In this document: positions 17,224-25,764 of the stretch, one piece after another
Numbering within the stretch: the stretch's first letter is position 1
How the letters are laid out: each line of letters opens with the position of its first letter
Assembly (NCBI GenBank): GCA_002404155.1
Contig: DHJC01000007.1
Coordinates: 16,188-79,089 of the forward strand
Direction: 5' to 3'
Source: Chloroflexi bacterium UBA4730
GTDB taxonomy: Bacteria > Chloroflexota > Limnocylindria > P2-11E
Length of the DNA stretch: 62,902 bases
The notes under the pieces: generated by a model
The model's database searches: none
What the model was told of the DNA's origin: nothing
The model's input: only the letters and a program-made list of their open reading frames with translations
Made by a program: the position numbers and the translations under genes

Positions 17224-17837
17224 CGAGTCAGCGCCTCATGCACCACCCGGTGCGCGTGCGCGCGAAAGCGACCCCAGGCGTCCCAATTCGGGATCCCCGG
17301 CGCGCCATCAGCCGAGATCCGTTCGAGCCGATCGGCGACCTGCGGCAGGCTGCTCACTGGGACCTCGATGTAGGACTCGATCTGCTCGTGCTCGTCCAGC
17401 GGCGTGACCGGCGCCCCGCTCGGATCGCTCAGCAGGAACGCGAAGGTGTGGAACACCGGCGGTCCCGCGGGTCCATCGCGGTAGGTCAGGGCCGCGAGGA
17501 AGCGCGTCGCGTCGAGGGTCAGCCCGGTCTCTTCCAGCGTCTCCCGCACGACGGCATCGAGGATCGGCTCGTCCTGGTCGATGCCGCCGGTCGGGAGGCG
17601 GTACGCGCCGCGCGGATAGAAGGTCTTGATCGAGAGGAGCACGTCGCCCGTCGGACGCCGCACGACCATGCAGACCTCGGCGAAGCGCGACGGGTTCCCC
17701 ACCGGATCGAACGCAATGTCGTCCAGCGCGATCTCGCGGGTGATCGGCCGGCCGAGCCGGCTGGCGAGAGCCGCGACCTCACTGCGCATCGCCGCGGTGG
17801 GCGGGCGGGGGACCCGCGAGAACGGACCGGCGTGCAT
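17220..17837 (-). CDS. NUDIX hydrolase
   Basis: 205 residues. A Nudix box is present around residues 95-117: G, five residues, E, seven residues, then RETLEETGL, which binds the metal needed to hydrolyse a nucleoside-diphosphate-linked substrate. ATG 17837 overlaps the stop of the GGDEF gene (TAATG). Substrate not predictable. Confidence 0.88.
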   Translation of the reverse strand: MHAGPFSRVPRPPTAAMRSEVAALASRLGRPITREIALDDIAFDPVGNPSRFAEVCMVVRRPTGDVLLSIKTFYPRGAYRLPTGGIDQDEPILDAVVRETLEETGLTLDATRFLAALTYRDGPAGPPVFHTFAFLLSDPSGAPVTPLDEHEQIESYIEVPVSSLPQVADRLERISADGAPGIPNWDAWGRFRAHAHRVVHEALTR

Positions 17838-18478
17838 TACGAGGCGCGATCGTACTTGCGCAGGAGGTCGTCGAGCCCTTCGCGGAGGAGGACGGCCTCC
17901 TTCTTCTTCTGGCGTTCGGCGAGGCTGCGGAGCCGGCCGAGCTGGGGCGCGGCGTAATAAGAGGAGCGCAGCACCATGTTCTCGCCGGGGGTCAGGCTGA
18001 CCGCGTCGCCACCCTGCTCCTTCGCCGCGTAGAGCGCGAGGCCCGCCTTCCGCGCGAGCTCGTCGGCGTTCTTCGCGTCGCGGGGATAGTTCGCGACGCC
18101 GATGCTCGCGGTGCACCGCCGCTCGGGCACCGCCTTCTTGAGCGCCTCGCCGATCTCCGCGCGCAGCTTCTCCGCCCGTAGGAACGCCTGCTCGAGGGCG
18201 ACGCCCGGCAGCAGCACGGTGAACTCGTCACCACCGATCCGGCCGACGGTCCATTTCTCCTGCGCCGCGGCGCGGACGAGCGCGCCGGTCGCGGCGCTGA
18301 TGACGCGGTCGCCGGCTCCCCGCCCGATCGCGGCATTGAGCGAGTAGAGGTCATCGAGATCGATCGAGAAGAACGAGACCGTCGCGTCCTTCTCCGTCGC
18401 CTGCTTCGCCGCGCGCCCGAAAGCGGGCGCATCGACTGGCGCGCTGGACGCCGTCGCCAGGATCTGCCGCTTCGCCAT
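17837..18478 (-). CDS. Stand-alone GGDEF (diguanylate cyclase-like) protein
   Basis: 213 residues from ATG 18478, with GGAGG 8 nt upstream. GGDEF is intact at residues 82-86 (RIGGDEFTVLLP). The usual GHxxGD is GRGAGD, and no RxxD inhibitory site lies five residues before GGDEF. There is no sensor domain or membrane segment; a basic helical tail of about 60 residues follows. It may make cyclic di-GMP or be a degenerate member. It has its own strong promoter and is coupled to the NUDIX gene. Confidence 0.85.
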   Translation of the reverse strand: MAKRQILATASSAPVDAPAFGRAAKQATEKDATVSFFSIDLDDLYSLNAAIGRGAGDRVISAATGALVRAAAQEKWTVGRIGGDEFTVLLPGVALEQAFLRAEKLRAEIGEALKKAVPERRCTASIGVANYPRDAKNADELARKAGLALYAAKEQGGDAVSLTPGENMVLRSSYYAAPQLGRLRSLAERQKKKEAVLLREGLDDLLRKYDRAS

Positions 18479-18501
18479 GTCTCTCACCTCCCGATAGCGT
18501 T

Positions 18502-18531
18502 TATATATCGGTCAAGGTACATACGTGTCAA
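18502..18531 (-). promoter_or_regulatory. Sigma-70-type promoter of the GGDEF gene
   Basis: On the minus strand TTGACA (18531-18526) is followed after 18 bp by TATATA (18507-18502), then GGAGG and the ATG at 18478. This is the most canonical promoter in the window and lies in an AT-rich patch. Confidence 0.65.
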
Positions 18532-18557
18532 TGGGCCGAAATGCGACCGGTCTCGGC

Positions 18558-18563
18558 TAGACT
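18558..18563 (+). promoter_or_regulatory. -10 element of the ileS leader
   Basis: TAGACT in the context CGGCTAGACT. Start of transcription would fall near 18570, just before the first stem of the T-box leader. Confidence 0.4.
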
Positions 18564-18569
18564 CGTTAC

Positions 18570-18750
18570 CGAAGGCGCTGGAGGGGCCATCCACCCCGAG
18601 CCGCCGCAAGAACGCCCGCGTCAGCGGGCCACTAGACGCGGACGGAGCCGCACCGTTAGAGGCGGGATCGAGCGCGGCGCGTCAGTTGAGTCGGGCGCGC
18701 CGAAGTTGGGTGGTACCGCGGTCCGACCGGCCGTCCCATTGCGGGACGGT
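18570..18750 (+). promoter_or_regulatory. T-box leader controlling ileS
   Basis: The conserved T-box GGGTGGTACCGCGG lies at 18710-18723; its UGGU bulge would pair with the ACCA end of uncharged tRNA-Ile. A short first stem contains GGGG-CCATCCA-CCCC with the isoleucine codon ATC at 18589-18591 in its loop. GCCCGC-GTCA-GCGGGC forms a second stem and a GGCGCG/CGCGCC stem precedes the T-box. After it GGCCGTCCC-ATTGC-GGGACGGTC forms a hairpin with no U run, close to the start codon. The short first stem and missing U run resemble the translational T-boxes of actinobacterial ileS. Confidence 0.85.
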
Positions 18751-18756
18751 CGTGCT

Positions 18757-21700
18757 ATGTCTGGAGGGATCGTGGTCACCGAGAAGACCGAGAAGAAGAA
18801 ATTCGCGGCGGTCGGGTCCAGCGTCGACCTTCCGGAGCTCGAGCACGGCGTGCTGGAGCTCTGGGAGCGCGAGCGCAGCTTCGACGCGCTGCGCACGAAG
18901 AACGCCGGACATCCGCGGTTCTCGTTCTACGACGGCCCGATCACCGCGAACGTCGAGGCGATGGGGATCCACCACGCCTGGTCCCGCACGTACAAGGACG
19001 TCTACCAGCGCTACCAGGCGATGCTCGGCAAGGATCAGCGCTACCAGAACGGCTTCGACTGCCAAGGGCTCTGGGTCGAGGTCCAGGTGGAGCGCGAGCT
19101 CAACCTCAACAGCAAGCGCGACATCGAGTCATACGGCATCGACCGCTTCTCCGACGCGTGCCGCGCGCGGGTCGACCGTTCGGCCGCGGCGATCACGAAG
19201 CAGTCCATCCGCCTGGGCCAGTGGATGGACTGGGACCACTCGTACTTCACGTACACCGACAACAACATCTCGCACATCTGGCACGTTCTGAAGATCTGCC
19301 AGGAGCGCGGCTGGCTGTACAAAGGGCACCGGTCGATGCCGTGGTGCGCGCGGTGCGGGACCGCGCTGTCGCAGCACGAGATGATCGACAGCTATCGCGA
19401 GATGACCCACACGAGCATCTACGCGAAGCTGCCGATCGAAGGAAAGAGCGGCGAGTTCTTCTTGGTGTGGACGACGACGCCGTGGACCCTACCCGCGAAC
19501 GTCGCCCTCGCGGTGCACCCCGAGCTCGACTACGTGCGCGCGCGGGTGAACGGAGAGACGCTCGTCCTCGGCAAGAAGGTATACGAGACGCTCGAGCTGC
19601 CAGGGGCGTCGGTCGTCGAGACCGTGAAGGGCAGGGCGCTGCTCGGCCTCCGCTATCGCGGGCCGTTCGACGAGCTGCCGGCGGCGGCACCGGCGAAAGC
19701 CGTGCACCGCGTCATCTCGTGGGACGCGGTGAGCGAAGCGGAAGGCACCGGGATCGTCCATATCGCGCCGGGCTGCGGCGCCGAGGACTTCGGGCTGTCG
19801 AAGACCGAATCACTCCCCGTGCTGGTGCCCATCGATGACAGCGCGCGATTCGTCAGGGGATACGGCTGGCTCGAGGGCAAGGAGGCCCGCGACGTCGCGC
19901 AGGAGATCGCGGACGACCTCAACGCGCGCGGGTTCCTGCTCCGCGCGACGCCGTACACGCACCGCTACCCGGTGTGCTGGCGCTGCAAGGAGGAGATCGT
20001 CTTCCGCGTTGACGACGAATGGTTCATCTCGATGGACGAGCTCCGGCCGCAGCTCATGGCCGCGGCGCGAGAGGTGAGCTGGGTCCCTGCGGCGGCGGGT
20101 GCGCGGATGCAGAACTGGCTCCAGAACATGGGCGACTGGAACATCTCGCGCAAGCGCTATTGGGGCCTGCCCCTTCCGTTCTATACGTGCGCGAACGGCC
20201 ACTTCTTCGTCCTCGGGAGCGAAGAGGAGCTGCGGGAACACGCGATCCGCGGCCTCGAGGGGCTGCGCGACCTGCACCGCCCGTGGATCGACGCCGTCGT
20301 CGTCGGCTGCCCGACGTGCAACGCCGCGAGCAAGCGGGTCAAGGAGGTCGGCGATTGCTGGCTGGACGCCGGCGTCGTGCCGTTCTCGACCCTCGACTGG
20401 CTCCACGACCGCGCGTACTGGGAGCAGTGGTTCCCGGCTGACTTCGTCGTCGAGATGGTCGAGCAGGTCCGGCTCTGGTTCTACTCGGCACTGTTCTTCA
20501 GCGTGGTGCTCGCCGGCAGGGCGCCGTACCGGACCAACGGGTCGCATGCGGCGGTGCTTGCCGCTCCGGGTGAAGAGTTCCACAAGACCGGCGCGAACAT
20601 GCTCGAGCTCGGCGAGGCCTGCGAGGAGGTCGGCGCCGATGTCATCCGGTGGCTGTACGCGCGCCAGAACCCTCAGGAGAACGTGTACTGGGGCGCCGCC
20701 CCGACCGACGACATCAAGCGGCGGCTGCTCACGCTCTGGAACACGTATTCGTTCTTCATCACGTACGCGAACCTCGATGCGTTCGACCCCAACGCCTCCG
20801 AGGTCCCGGCGAAGGAGCGGCCGCTCATCGACCGCTGGCTGCTCTCCGCGCTCGCGCGGCTCGTGCGGGACTGCCGCGAGGCGCTCGACCGCTACGACTC
20901 CGCGACCGCGGCACACAAGATGGAGGCGTTCTGGGAGGATCTCTCGACCTGGTACGTACGCCGGAACCGGCGCCGGTTCTGGCAGGCCGCGTCCGCGACC
21001 GATTCGGCGGCCGCGTATCAGACCCTCTATGAGGCACTCACGACGCTGGCGCGGCTGTTCGCACCGATGATGCCGTTCCTCGCCGAAGCGATGTACCAGA
21101 ACCTCGTGCGCAACGTGCGCCGCGGGGCCGAGGCCTCGGTCCACCACACGTCGTATCCCGACGTGCCGGCCGACCGGATCGATGAGGCCCTCGAGCGCCG
21201 GATGCGCGCGGCGATGCGGGTGGTCGCGCTTGGGCGTGCCGCGCGTTCCGCGGCGGGCGTGAAGACGCGCACGCCATTGCCGAAGCTCATCGCCGTGTTC
21301 GATGCGGGCGATCGCGACCACGGGGCGCTCGACGGGCAGGACGAGCTCGCAGCGGTCATCTGCGATGAGCTCAACGTGAAGGCCTTCGAGGTCCGCGATC
21401 GCGCCGAAGGTCTGGTCAAGGAGATCGTGAAGCCCGAGCTCAAGGCACTCGGGCCGAGGCTCGGCAAGGATCTCCCACGCGTCCGCGCGGCGCTGCACGC
21501 CGGCCGATACACGAGCGTCGACGGCGGGATCGAGGTCGAGGGGTTCACCCTCTCGCCAGAGGAGGTGCTCGTCTCGCACGAAGGCACGCCCGGCCACACC
21601 GTCGGCAAGGACGCCGGTGCGGTCGTGGCGCTGGAGACGACGCTCACCGCCGACCTCGAGGCCGAGGGCCTCGCGCGCGAGCTCGTGCGTCGGGTCAACG

Positions 21701-21909
21701 ACCTGCGCAAGGAAGCGGGCTTTGAGATCGCCGACCGGATCGTGCTGCGCTACGCCGGCCCGATCGCGCCGACGATCGAGCGCTTCAGCGACCTCGTCGG
21801 CAGCGAGACGCTGGCGACCTCCCTACGCCCTGGGCTGACCGGCCGCGGTCACAAGTGGAGCGGCGAGCTGAACGGCGTCTCCGCCGAGCTGGAGCTCGAG
21901 AAGGCCTAA
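18757..21909 (+). CDS. ileS: Isoleucyl-tRNA synthetase
   Basis: 1050 residues, class I synthetase that charges tRNA-Ile. The HIGH equivalent is MGIHHAW near residue 68, followed by NGFDCQGLWVE. A full editing domain lies within about 200-400. The second catalytic motif is not KMSKS but FHKTGAN near residue 608, followed by the usual GADVIRWLYARQNP region. An anticodon-binding domain and C-terminal extension complete it. The start is ATG 18757 (GGACGG upstream) or GTG 18772 (GGAGGG 4 nt upstream). Controlled by the T-box leader in front. Confidence 0.93.
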   Translation: MSGGIVVTEKTEKKKFAAVGSSVDLPELEHGVLELWERERSFDALRTKNAGHPRFSFYDGPITANVEAMGIHHAWSRTYKDVYQRYQAMLGKDQRYQNGFDCQGLWVEVQVERELNLNSKRDIESYGIDRFSDACRARVDRSAAAITKQSIRLGQWMDWDHSYFTYTDNNISHIWHVLKICQERGWLYKGHRSMPWCARCGTALSQHEMIDSYREMTHTSIYAKLPIEGKSGEFFLVWTTTPWTLPANVALAVHPELDYVRARVNGETLVLGKKVYETLELPGASVVETVKGRALLGLRYRGPFDELPAAAPAKAVHRVISWDAVSEAEGTGIVHIAPGCGAEDFGLSKTESLPVLVPIDDSARFVRGYGWLEGKEARDVAQEIADDLNARGFLLRATPYTHRYPVCWRCKEEIVFRVDDEWFISMDELRPQLMAAAREVSWVPAAAGARMQNWLQNMGDWNISRKRYWGLPLPFYTCANGHFFVLGSEEELREHAIRGLEGLRDLHRPWIDAVVVGCPTCNAASKRVKEVGDCWLDAGVVPFSTLDWLHDRAYWEQWFPADFVVEMVEQVRLWFYSALFFSVVLAGRAPYRTNGSHAAVLAAPGEEFHKTGANMLELGEACEEVGADVIRWLYARQNPQENVYWGAAPTDDIKRRLLTLWNTYSFFITYANLDAFDPNASEVPAKERPLIDRWLLSALARLVRDCREALDRYDSATAAHKMEAFWEDLSTWYVRRNRRRFWQAASATDSAAAYQTLYEALTTLARLFAPMMPFLAEAMYQNLVRNVRRGAEASVHHTSYPDVPADRIDEALERRMRAAMRVVALGRAARSAAGVKTRTPLPKLIAVFDAGDRDHGALDGQDELAAVICDELNVKAFEVRDRAEGLVKEIVKPELKALGPRLGKDLPRVRAALHAGRYTSVDGGIEVEGFTLSPEEVLVSHEGTPGHTVGKDAGAVVALETTLTADLEAEGLARELVRRVNDLRKEAGFEIADRIVLRYAGPIAPTIERFSDLVGSETLATSLRPGLTGRGHKWSGELNGVSAELELEKA

Positions 21910-22880
21910 GCCGGGCCCAGCCGCTCGATCGCTGCGCACACGCGGCCGAGGATCGTCGCCATCTCCTCCGGCGATCCCTCGCGCACGCCTTCGATCTCGG
22001 TCGTGATCCGATGCCAGACGAGCGTGCCGGGGATGGTCCCGAGCGCGACGGCGAGGTCGGCGGCTCGTTCGAGGGCCGGCCGCGGCTCGAACGCCGTCCA
22101 GGGTTCAAGGTACGCATCGCGCAGCCGCAGGACCGCCGGTGCGTCTACGGCGAGCCCAGCCGCCTGGGCGGCGAAGCTGAGCGTGACCGTCAGGCTCAGG
22201 AACGGATGTGTGACGCCGGCGTCGCCCCAGTCGAAGATCGCCGCGCGACCGTCCCGTACGAGGACGTTGTGCTGATGGAGATCGGCGTGATCGAGCGATG
22301 GACCGATGCCTGAGGCCACGAGCTCGGCGCAGGTCCGCACGATCGCCGGCAGCAGCGCGCGAACCTCGCGGCGGACGTCGGCGGGCGCCGAGCGCTCATC
22401 ATCGAGGATCCGTCGCAACAGGTCGGGAAGGCGCTCCAGCCGACGGTCGGGAGCTCCGGTCGCGCGCAGCTCGGCCTCATGCCCGACCAGCGCGCGCTGC
22501 AGCTCTGCATATCGCGGCAGGAGGCGCGCCCAGGCATCGAGCAAAGCCGTTCCGCTCAGCGCCTCACGCAGCCGGACGCCGCCGTCGCCCATCAGCATCC
22601 ATGGCTCGGTCGGGTGTCTCGCGAGGAGCGGAGGCGAGAGCGAGGGGAACTCGCGTGAGACGAGCTGGGTCAACGCGGGTTCGTGAGACTGCATGGCGTG
22701 GCAGAGCTTGAGGTACAGCACGGAGGACGGCGTCGGAATGCGGTAGACGGCGGACCACGGTCGGAGATGCACCAGCTCGATCTCGCCGGTCGGCGCCTGT
22801 CCCGCGCCTCTGGCCACGTCGCGCGCCCAAGCCTGCGCCTCTGCAGCCCGCCGGGGATCGGGCCAGTGCGCGAGGCTCAC
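21906..22880 (-). CDS. APH/choline kinase-family small-molecule phosphotransferase
   Basis: 324 residues from GTG 22880. The C-terminal half has the catalytic HADLHQHNVLV loop and the metal site IFDWGDAG of the aminoglycoside phosphotransferase/choline kinase fold. The substrate is not evident; antibiotic resistance should not be assumed. GTGA overlap couples it to the TetR gene upstream. Confidence 0.85.
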   Translation of the reverse strand: MSLAHWPDPRRAAEAQAWARDVARGAGQAPTGEIELVHLRPWSAVYRIPTPSSVLYLKLCHAMQSHEPALTQLVSREFPSLSPPLLARHPTEPWMLMGDGGVRLREALSGTALLDAWARLLPRYAELQRALVGHEAELRATGAPDRRLERLPDLLRRILDDERSAPADVRREVRALLPAIVRTCAELVASGIGPSLDHADLHQHNVLVRDGRAAIFDWGDAGVTHPFLSLTVTLSFAAQAAGLAVDAPAVLRLRDAYLEPWTAFEPRPALERAADLAVALGTIPGTLVWHRITTEIEGVREGSPEEMATILGRVCAAIERLGPA

Positions 22881-23473
22881 GACAGCAGCGCCGAACGCAG
22901 CGCGGCGGCGACGAACCGCGGCGCGCGCCGGCCGGCGGGACCGGTGAGTGCGGTGCGCCATGTTGGGTAGGCGAGCAGCGCGTGGGCTAGCGCGATCCCT
23001 TCGGAGGCGCGCACCCGGAGAACGCGACGGCGGGCGAGCCCTTCGAGCGTCCGCGTGATGAGCGCGAGCCGGACGTCGTCCAGGTCGCGCAGGATCTCCG
23101 CGACGTCGCGCGGGACACCACCGCTGGTGAGTGTCTCGAGGGTCGCGCTCTCGGCGCGGTAGGTGCGCTCGTGCAGGGCGACGAGCTCGTTGAGGATGCC
23201 CACCGGCGTGTCCCCGCGGGGCTGCCAGCGCTCGACCCGGCGGACGATGCTATCGGCGCGCCGCCGAAGGGTGTCGCGGACCAAGCGCTCTTTCGTCGGC
23301 GCATGCAGATACACAGTGCGGGGTGCGACCTTCGCGCGGCGCGCGATCTCGGTCATCCGCAGACCGGCGTAGCCGCGTTTCGCGGCCTCGCGCAGCGTCG
23401 CCGCTTCGATGGCCGCCCTTGTTCGGGCCCGGTGCCGGGCGCGCGCGCGCTGCTCGTATGGTCGCGTATTCAC
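22877..23473 (-). CDS. TetR-family transcriptional regulator
   Basis: 198 residues. The N-terminal HTH (MTEIARRAKVAPRTVYLHAP, residues 40-59) is typical of TetR; the C-terminal ligand domain is helical. GTG start without a clear Shine-Dalgarno; TACAGT lies 9 nt upstream. It is divergent from fabD with only 57 bp between starts, so it could control fatty-acid genes, its partner kinase, or both. The gap contains the repeat CACTGCAAGAACACTG as a possible site. Confidence 0.88.
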   Translation of the reverse strand: MNTRPYEQRARARHRARTRAAIEAATLREAAKRGYAGLRMTEIARRAKVAPRTVYLHAPTKERLVRDTLRRRADSIVRRVERWQPRGDTPVGILNELVALHERTYRAESATLETLTSGGVPRDVAEILRDLDDVRLALITRTLEGLARRRVLRVRASEGIALAHALLAYPTWRTALTGPAGRRAPRFVAAALRSALLS

Positions 23474-23518
23474 TGCAAGAACACTGTAACGAAATCGGCT
23501 CTGAACGACCGACTTTGC

Positions 23519-23524
23519 TAGCCT
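23519..23524 (+). promoter_or_regulatory. -10 element of fabD (leaderless)
   Basis: TAGCCT ends 6 nt before the GTG of fabD and no Shine-Dalgarno lies between, so transcription probably starts at or next to the start codon. Confidence 0.45.
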
Positions 23525-23530
23525 TGCCTC

Positions 23531-24538
23531 GTGGCGTCACCGCTCGCGTTCGTGTTCCCCGGACAGGGCTCCCAGGCCGTCGGCATGGGCCGCGCCGTCT
23601 ACGCGGCCTCCGCCCGCGCGCGTGCGGTCTTCGAGGAGGCCGACCGGATCCTCGGCTACACCCTGAGCGAGATCTGCTTCAGCGGACCGGCCGACAAGCT
23701 CGATGACACGCGGGTCGCGCAGCCGGCGATCCTGACGACCAGCGTCGCGCTGCTCGAGGCGCTCGCCGAGGACGCCGCGACCTCCGGCAGCCGGCTCAGC
23801 GACGGCCACGAGCCGCGCGGCGTCGCAGCCCTTCCCGACGAGCTACGGCCGTCATTCGTCGCCGGACACTCGCTCGGCGAATTCAGCGCGCTCGTCGCCG
23901 CCGGTGTGCTTACGTTCTCCGACGCCCTCCGGCTCGTTTCCGAGCGCGGTCGGCTCGCCGCGACCAAGGGTGCGCGCGGAGCGATGGCCGCCGTCATCGG
24001 GATGTCGGCTGCGGATGTCGATCGCGTGATCGCGGAGACCGTGCCGCAGGGCAGCGCCGTGGTCGCGAACGACAACGGCCCGGCCCAGGTCACGATCGCC
24101 GGCGACAACGAGTCGGTGGCGAAGGTGAGCGAGGCGCTCACGAAGAGCGGCGCGCGCAAGGTCGTGCCGCTGCGGATCGCGGGCCCGTTCCACTTCCCGG
24201 CGATGGGTGCCATCGGCGGGGACCTCGCGTCGTTCATGCGCACGATGAAGTTCCGCGATCCGGTCGTGCCGGTCGTCGCGAACACGAGCGGCGTCCCACA
24301 TCAGAGCGGTGCGCTCATCCCCGACGCGCTCGTCCGGCATCTCTCGCAGCGCGTCGAGTGGCTCCGCTCGGTCCGCTTCATGGCCGAGCGTGGCGCGTCG
24401 ACCTTCGTTGAGATCGGTGCCGGCCAAGTGGTGAACGGGCTCGTGAAGCGCATCGCCGACGTGAAGCTCATCAACGTCTCCGATCCGCCGTCCATCCGGG
24501 AGGCCGTTCGCGCATTGCGCGCGCGCGTGACCTCATGA
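23531..24538 (+). CDS. fabD: Malonyl-CoA:ACP transacylase
   Basis: 335 residues. Contains GQGSQ at 11-15, the nucleophile Ser114 in GHSLGE and the C-terminal histidine region. It loads malonyl groups on acyl carrier protein for fatty-acid chain elongation. A proline/charge-rich insert of roughly 20 residues precedes the GHSLG strand. Overlaps fabF by 4 bp (ATGA). Confidence 0.95.
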   Translation: MASPLAFVFPGQGSQAVGMGRAVYAASARARAVFEEADRILGYTLSEICFSGPADKLDDTRVAQPAILTTSVALLEALAEDAATSGSRLSDGHEPRGVAALPDELRPSFVAGHSLGEFSALVAAGVLTFSDALRLVSERGRLAATKGARGAMAAVIGMSAADVDRVIAETVPQGSAVVANDNGPAQVTIAGDNESVAKVSEALTKSGARKVVPLRIAGPFHFPAMGAIGGDLASFMRTMKFRDPVVPVVANTSGVPHQSGALIPDALVRHLSQRVEWLRSVRFMAERGASTFVEIGAGQVVNGLVKRIADVKLINVSDPPSIREAVRALRARVTS

Positions 24539-25764
24539 AGCGCATCGTCATCACCGGCATCGGCGCGGTCACCCCGATCGGCGACACCGTGGACGCGACG
24601 TGGGACTCGATGTTGCATGGCCGGGGCGGCATCGCCCGCATCACCCGATTCGATCCGACGCCGTACGAGTCCCAGATGGCAGGCGAGGTGAAGAACTTCG
24701 ATCCGACGAAGTACATGGACCGTAAGGACGCGCGCCGGACCGACCGGTTCGCGCAGTTCGCGGTCGCGGCCGCGTCGCAGGCCATGACCGACGCGAAGCT
24801 CGATGTCGCAAAGGAGCCGGAACGGATCGGCGTGTCTATCGCCACCGGCGTCGGTGGTCTCGAGACGCTGATCGACCAAGTGCTCCTCATGGAGAAACGC
24901 GGCCCGAGCCGCCTCTCGCCGTTCCTCGTGCCGATGCTCATGGCGAACGCCGGCTCCGCGCAGGTCTCCATGCAGTTCGGCCTCAAAGGACCGAACCTGA
25001 CGCACGTGTCCGCCTGCGCCTCGAGCGCGCACGCGATCGGCGAGTGTGCCGCGATCATCCAGCGCGACCAGGCGGACATCATGGTCGCCGGGGGCGCGGA
25101 GGCGGCGGTGCTGCCGTTGGCCATCGCGGCGTTCTCGTCGATGCACGCGATGTCGCGGCGGAATGACGACCCGGAGCACTCGTCGCGACCCTTCGACAAG
25201 GACCGCGACGGGTTCACGCTCTCGGAGGGTGGCGCGGCGGTCGTCCTGGAGGAACGCGAGCACGCGCTCGCGCGCGGTGCGCACATCTACGGGGAGCTCG
25301 TCGGGTATGGCGCGACCTCCGACGCGTACCACATCACCTCGCCGTCGCCGGAGGGCGAGGGGAACGCCCGCTCGATGCGGATGGCGCTCACCGGCGCCAA
25401 GCTCGCGCCGACCGACATCGAGTACATCAACGCCCACGGCACGTCCACGCAGCCGAACGACCGTGAGGAGACCGCCGCGATCAAGCACGTCTTTGGCGAG
25501 CACGCGTACAAGCTCCTCGTCTCGTCGACAAAGTCCATGACCGGCCACCTGCTCGGGGCAGCGGGCGCGATCGAGGCGATCGTCTGCCTCCTCACGATCC
25601 GCGACGGCTGCATCCCGCCGACGATCAACTACACGACGCCGGATCCGGCGCTCGACCTCGACTACGTGCCGAACACGGCGCGACCCAAAGAGATCAAGAC
25701 GGCCCTCTCGAACTCGATGGGCTTCGGCGGGCACAACGCCACGCTGATCTTCACCAAGGCCTGA
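24535..25764 (+). CDS. fabF: 3-oxoacyl-ACP synthase II
   Basis: 409 residues with the Cys-His-His triad: C161 (SACASSAH), H301 (NAHGTSTQPND) and H338 (KSMTGHLLGAAG). Condenses malonyl-ACP with growing acyl-ACP. Coupled to fabD upstream and fabG downstream. Confidence 0.97.
   Translation: MKRIVITGIGAVTPIGDTVDATWDSMLHGRGGIARITRFDPTPYESQMAGEVKNFDPTKYMDRKDARRTDRFAQFAVAAASQAMTDAKLDVAKEPERIGVSIATGVGGLETLIDQVLLMEKRGPSRLSPFLVPMLMANAGSAQVSMQFGLKGPNLTHVSACASSAHAIGECAAIIQRDQADIMVAGGAEAAVLPLAIAAFSSMHAMSRRNDDPEHSSRPFDKDRDGFTLSEGGAAVVLEEREHALARGAHIYGELVGYGATSDAYHITSPSPEGEGNARSMRMALTGAKLAPTDIEYINAHGTSTQPNDREETAAIKHVFGEHAYKLLVSSTKSMTGHLLGAAGAIEAIVCLLTIRDGCIPPTINYTTPDPALDLDYVPNTARPKEIKTALSNSMGFGGHNATLIFTKA

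Noticed and set aside
18724..18755. Hairpin before ileS as a simple intrinsic terminator
   Set aside because: There is no U run after the stem, and it overlaps the region just before the start codon, so translational control is more likely.
19810..21597. Long open frame (595 codons) on the minus strand opposite ileS
   Set aside because: It mirrors the codon pattern of a certain gene in GC-rich DNA; the translation is arginine/aspartate-rich with no family features.
21906..22880. Aminoglycoside resistance gene
   Set aside because: Only the general APH/choline-kinase fold is supported; coupling to a TetR gene beside fatty-acid genes does not indicate antibiotic resistance.
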